Shown: positions 63,625 to 64,000 of the stretch, in pieces
How the letters are laid out: each line of letters starts with the position of its first letter
How positions within the stretch are numbered: position 1 is the first letter of the stretch
Assembly: GCA_013141435.1 (NCBI GenBank)
Contig: JABFQZ010000003.1
Location: 124,001 to 188,000, forward strand
DNA length: 64,000 nucleotides
DNA from: Ferruginibacter sp.
Lineage (GTDB): Bacteria; Bacteroidota; Bacteroidia; Chitinophagales; Chitinophagaceae
Direction of reading: 5' to 3'
Program-made: the position numbers and the translations under genes
Notes under the pieces: generated by a model
What the model was told of the DNA's origin: nothing
Database searches by the model: none
What the model saw: only the letters and a program-made list of their open reading frames with translations

Positions 63625-64000
63625 CTAAGTACTAAAAACCAACTTTTTCAAATCATCAAAAAATTGTGGATATGATTTATTAATAGCATCGGCATCGTTA
63701 ATTACAATTTCGCTATTTGCCCCAAGAGCTGCTACTGCAGCAGCCATTGCTATTCTATGGTCGTGGTGCGATGATACTGCTGCTCCCATCACTTTTCCTC
63801 CTTCAATATACATTACATCATTTTTCAGAATAACATTAATACCCATTTTGCCAAAAATATTTTGTAAAGTAATTGCTCTATCACTTTCTTTTGCTGCAAG
63901 CCTATGTGTACCCTTTATTATGGTGGTACCTTTACAATATGCAGCTAATGCTACCAATGGCGGAAACAAATCGGGACATTCAGTAGCATCAAATTCAAAT
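63625..64000 (-). CDS. aroA: 3-phosphoshikimate 1-carboxyvinyltransferase (EPSP synthase), 5'-truncated
   Basis: The C-terminal part of EPSP synthase; the frame stays open to the window edge, reading FEFDATECPDLFPPLVALAAYC. Motifs are the family's D-x-x-D-x-F-P (here DATECPDLFPPL), RLAAKESDRAI, and HHDHRIAMAAAVAAL. Makes EPSP from shikimate-3-phosphate and PEP. It precedes aroC on the same strand, so the two last steps to chorismate are co-located. Confidence 0.95.
   Translation of the reverse strand, partial: FEFDATECPDLFPPLVALAAYCKGTTIIKGTHRLAAKESDRAITLQNIFGKMGINVILKNDVMYIEGGKVMGAAVSSHHDHRIAMAAAVAALGANSEIVINDADAINKSYPQFFDDLKKLVFST

Noticed and set aside
1-64000. tRNA, rRNA, prophage or plasmid replication genes
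   Set aside because: No cloverleaf with CCA context, no rRNA-like sequence, no integrase or phage structural genes were seen by eye.

Overview
The window comes from an AT-rich Bacteroidota chromosome, most likely a Chitinophagaceae/Sphingobacteriia-type organism. Supporting signs are TAnnTTTG promoter boxes (for example 1183, 11537, 15789, 17220), a SusC/SusD pair with ECF sigma and FecR-type anti-sigma genes, a type IX secretion C-terminal domain, a long NusB, DUF1573, DUF4254, a TamL-type lipoprotein, and TTG starts without clear Shine-Dalgarno sequences. No rRNA, tRNA or CRISPR array was found. Two genes are cut by the window edges: glgC at the left and aroA at the right.

Layout: 1-3 kb holds glgC (partial) and lepA. 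3-8.7 kb is a tryptophan operon, trpG-D-C-F-(GNAT)-B-A, with no trpE. 8.8-17.2 kb is housekeeping: a TlpA-like thioredoxin, a DEAD-box helicase, nusB, a DUF1573 lipoprotein, yajC, holA, a coiled-coil membrane protein and a cystathionine beta-synthase-like enzyme. 17.2-20.2 kb has an unlisted 53-aa membrane protein with its own promoter palindrome and terminator, an Nramp-Usp fusion transporter and a DUF922 secreted protein. 20.3-31 kb is a near-complete reductive pyrimidine degradation locus: mmsA, omega-aminotransferase, NCS1 permease, dihydropyrimidinase, beta-ureidopropionase, preT, preA. It has been invaded by a Y1 transposase with four REP-like palindromes and by a GxxExxY gene framed by 28-bp inverted repeats. 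31-45 kb holds a large secreted amidase-like protein, a DUF1569 protein and a chitin/GlcNAc-type locus (GH18 lipoprotein, ECF sigma, FecR, SusC, SusD, OPA-family MFS, NagX-like acetyltransferase). 45-56 kb is mostly minus strand: a DsbA-like protein with an altered active site, clpB, GT9-DUF4254-GT9 LPS genes, an MFS transporter, a DedA protein, a decayed DUF433/DUF5615 toxin-antitoxin pair and a dicarboxylate/glutamate symporter. 56-64 kb has an APC permease, a candidate non-coding RNA, a SpoU methyltransferase divergent from tamL, then truB, aroC and aroA.

How the genes work together: aroA/aroC and the trp operon are both steps of aromatic amino acid synthesis. The pyrimidine locus should take uracil or thymine to acetyl-CoA or propionyl-CoA. 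The GH18-SusCD-OPA-NagX block looks like uptake and processing of an amino-sugar polymer. The features least explained by known genes are intergenic: two copies of a leader-like motif (22555, 34744), two copies of a GGGCT...AGCCC hairpin element (17507, 48841), the REP array, the inverted-repeat elements and the promoter-to-terminator unit at 58.2 kb.
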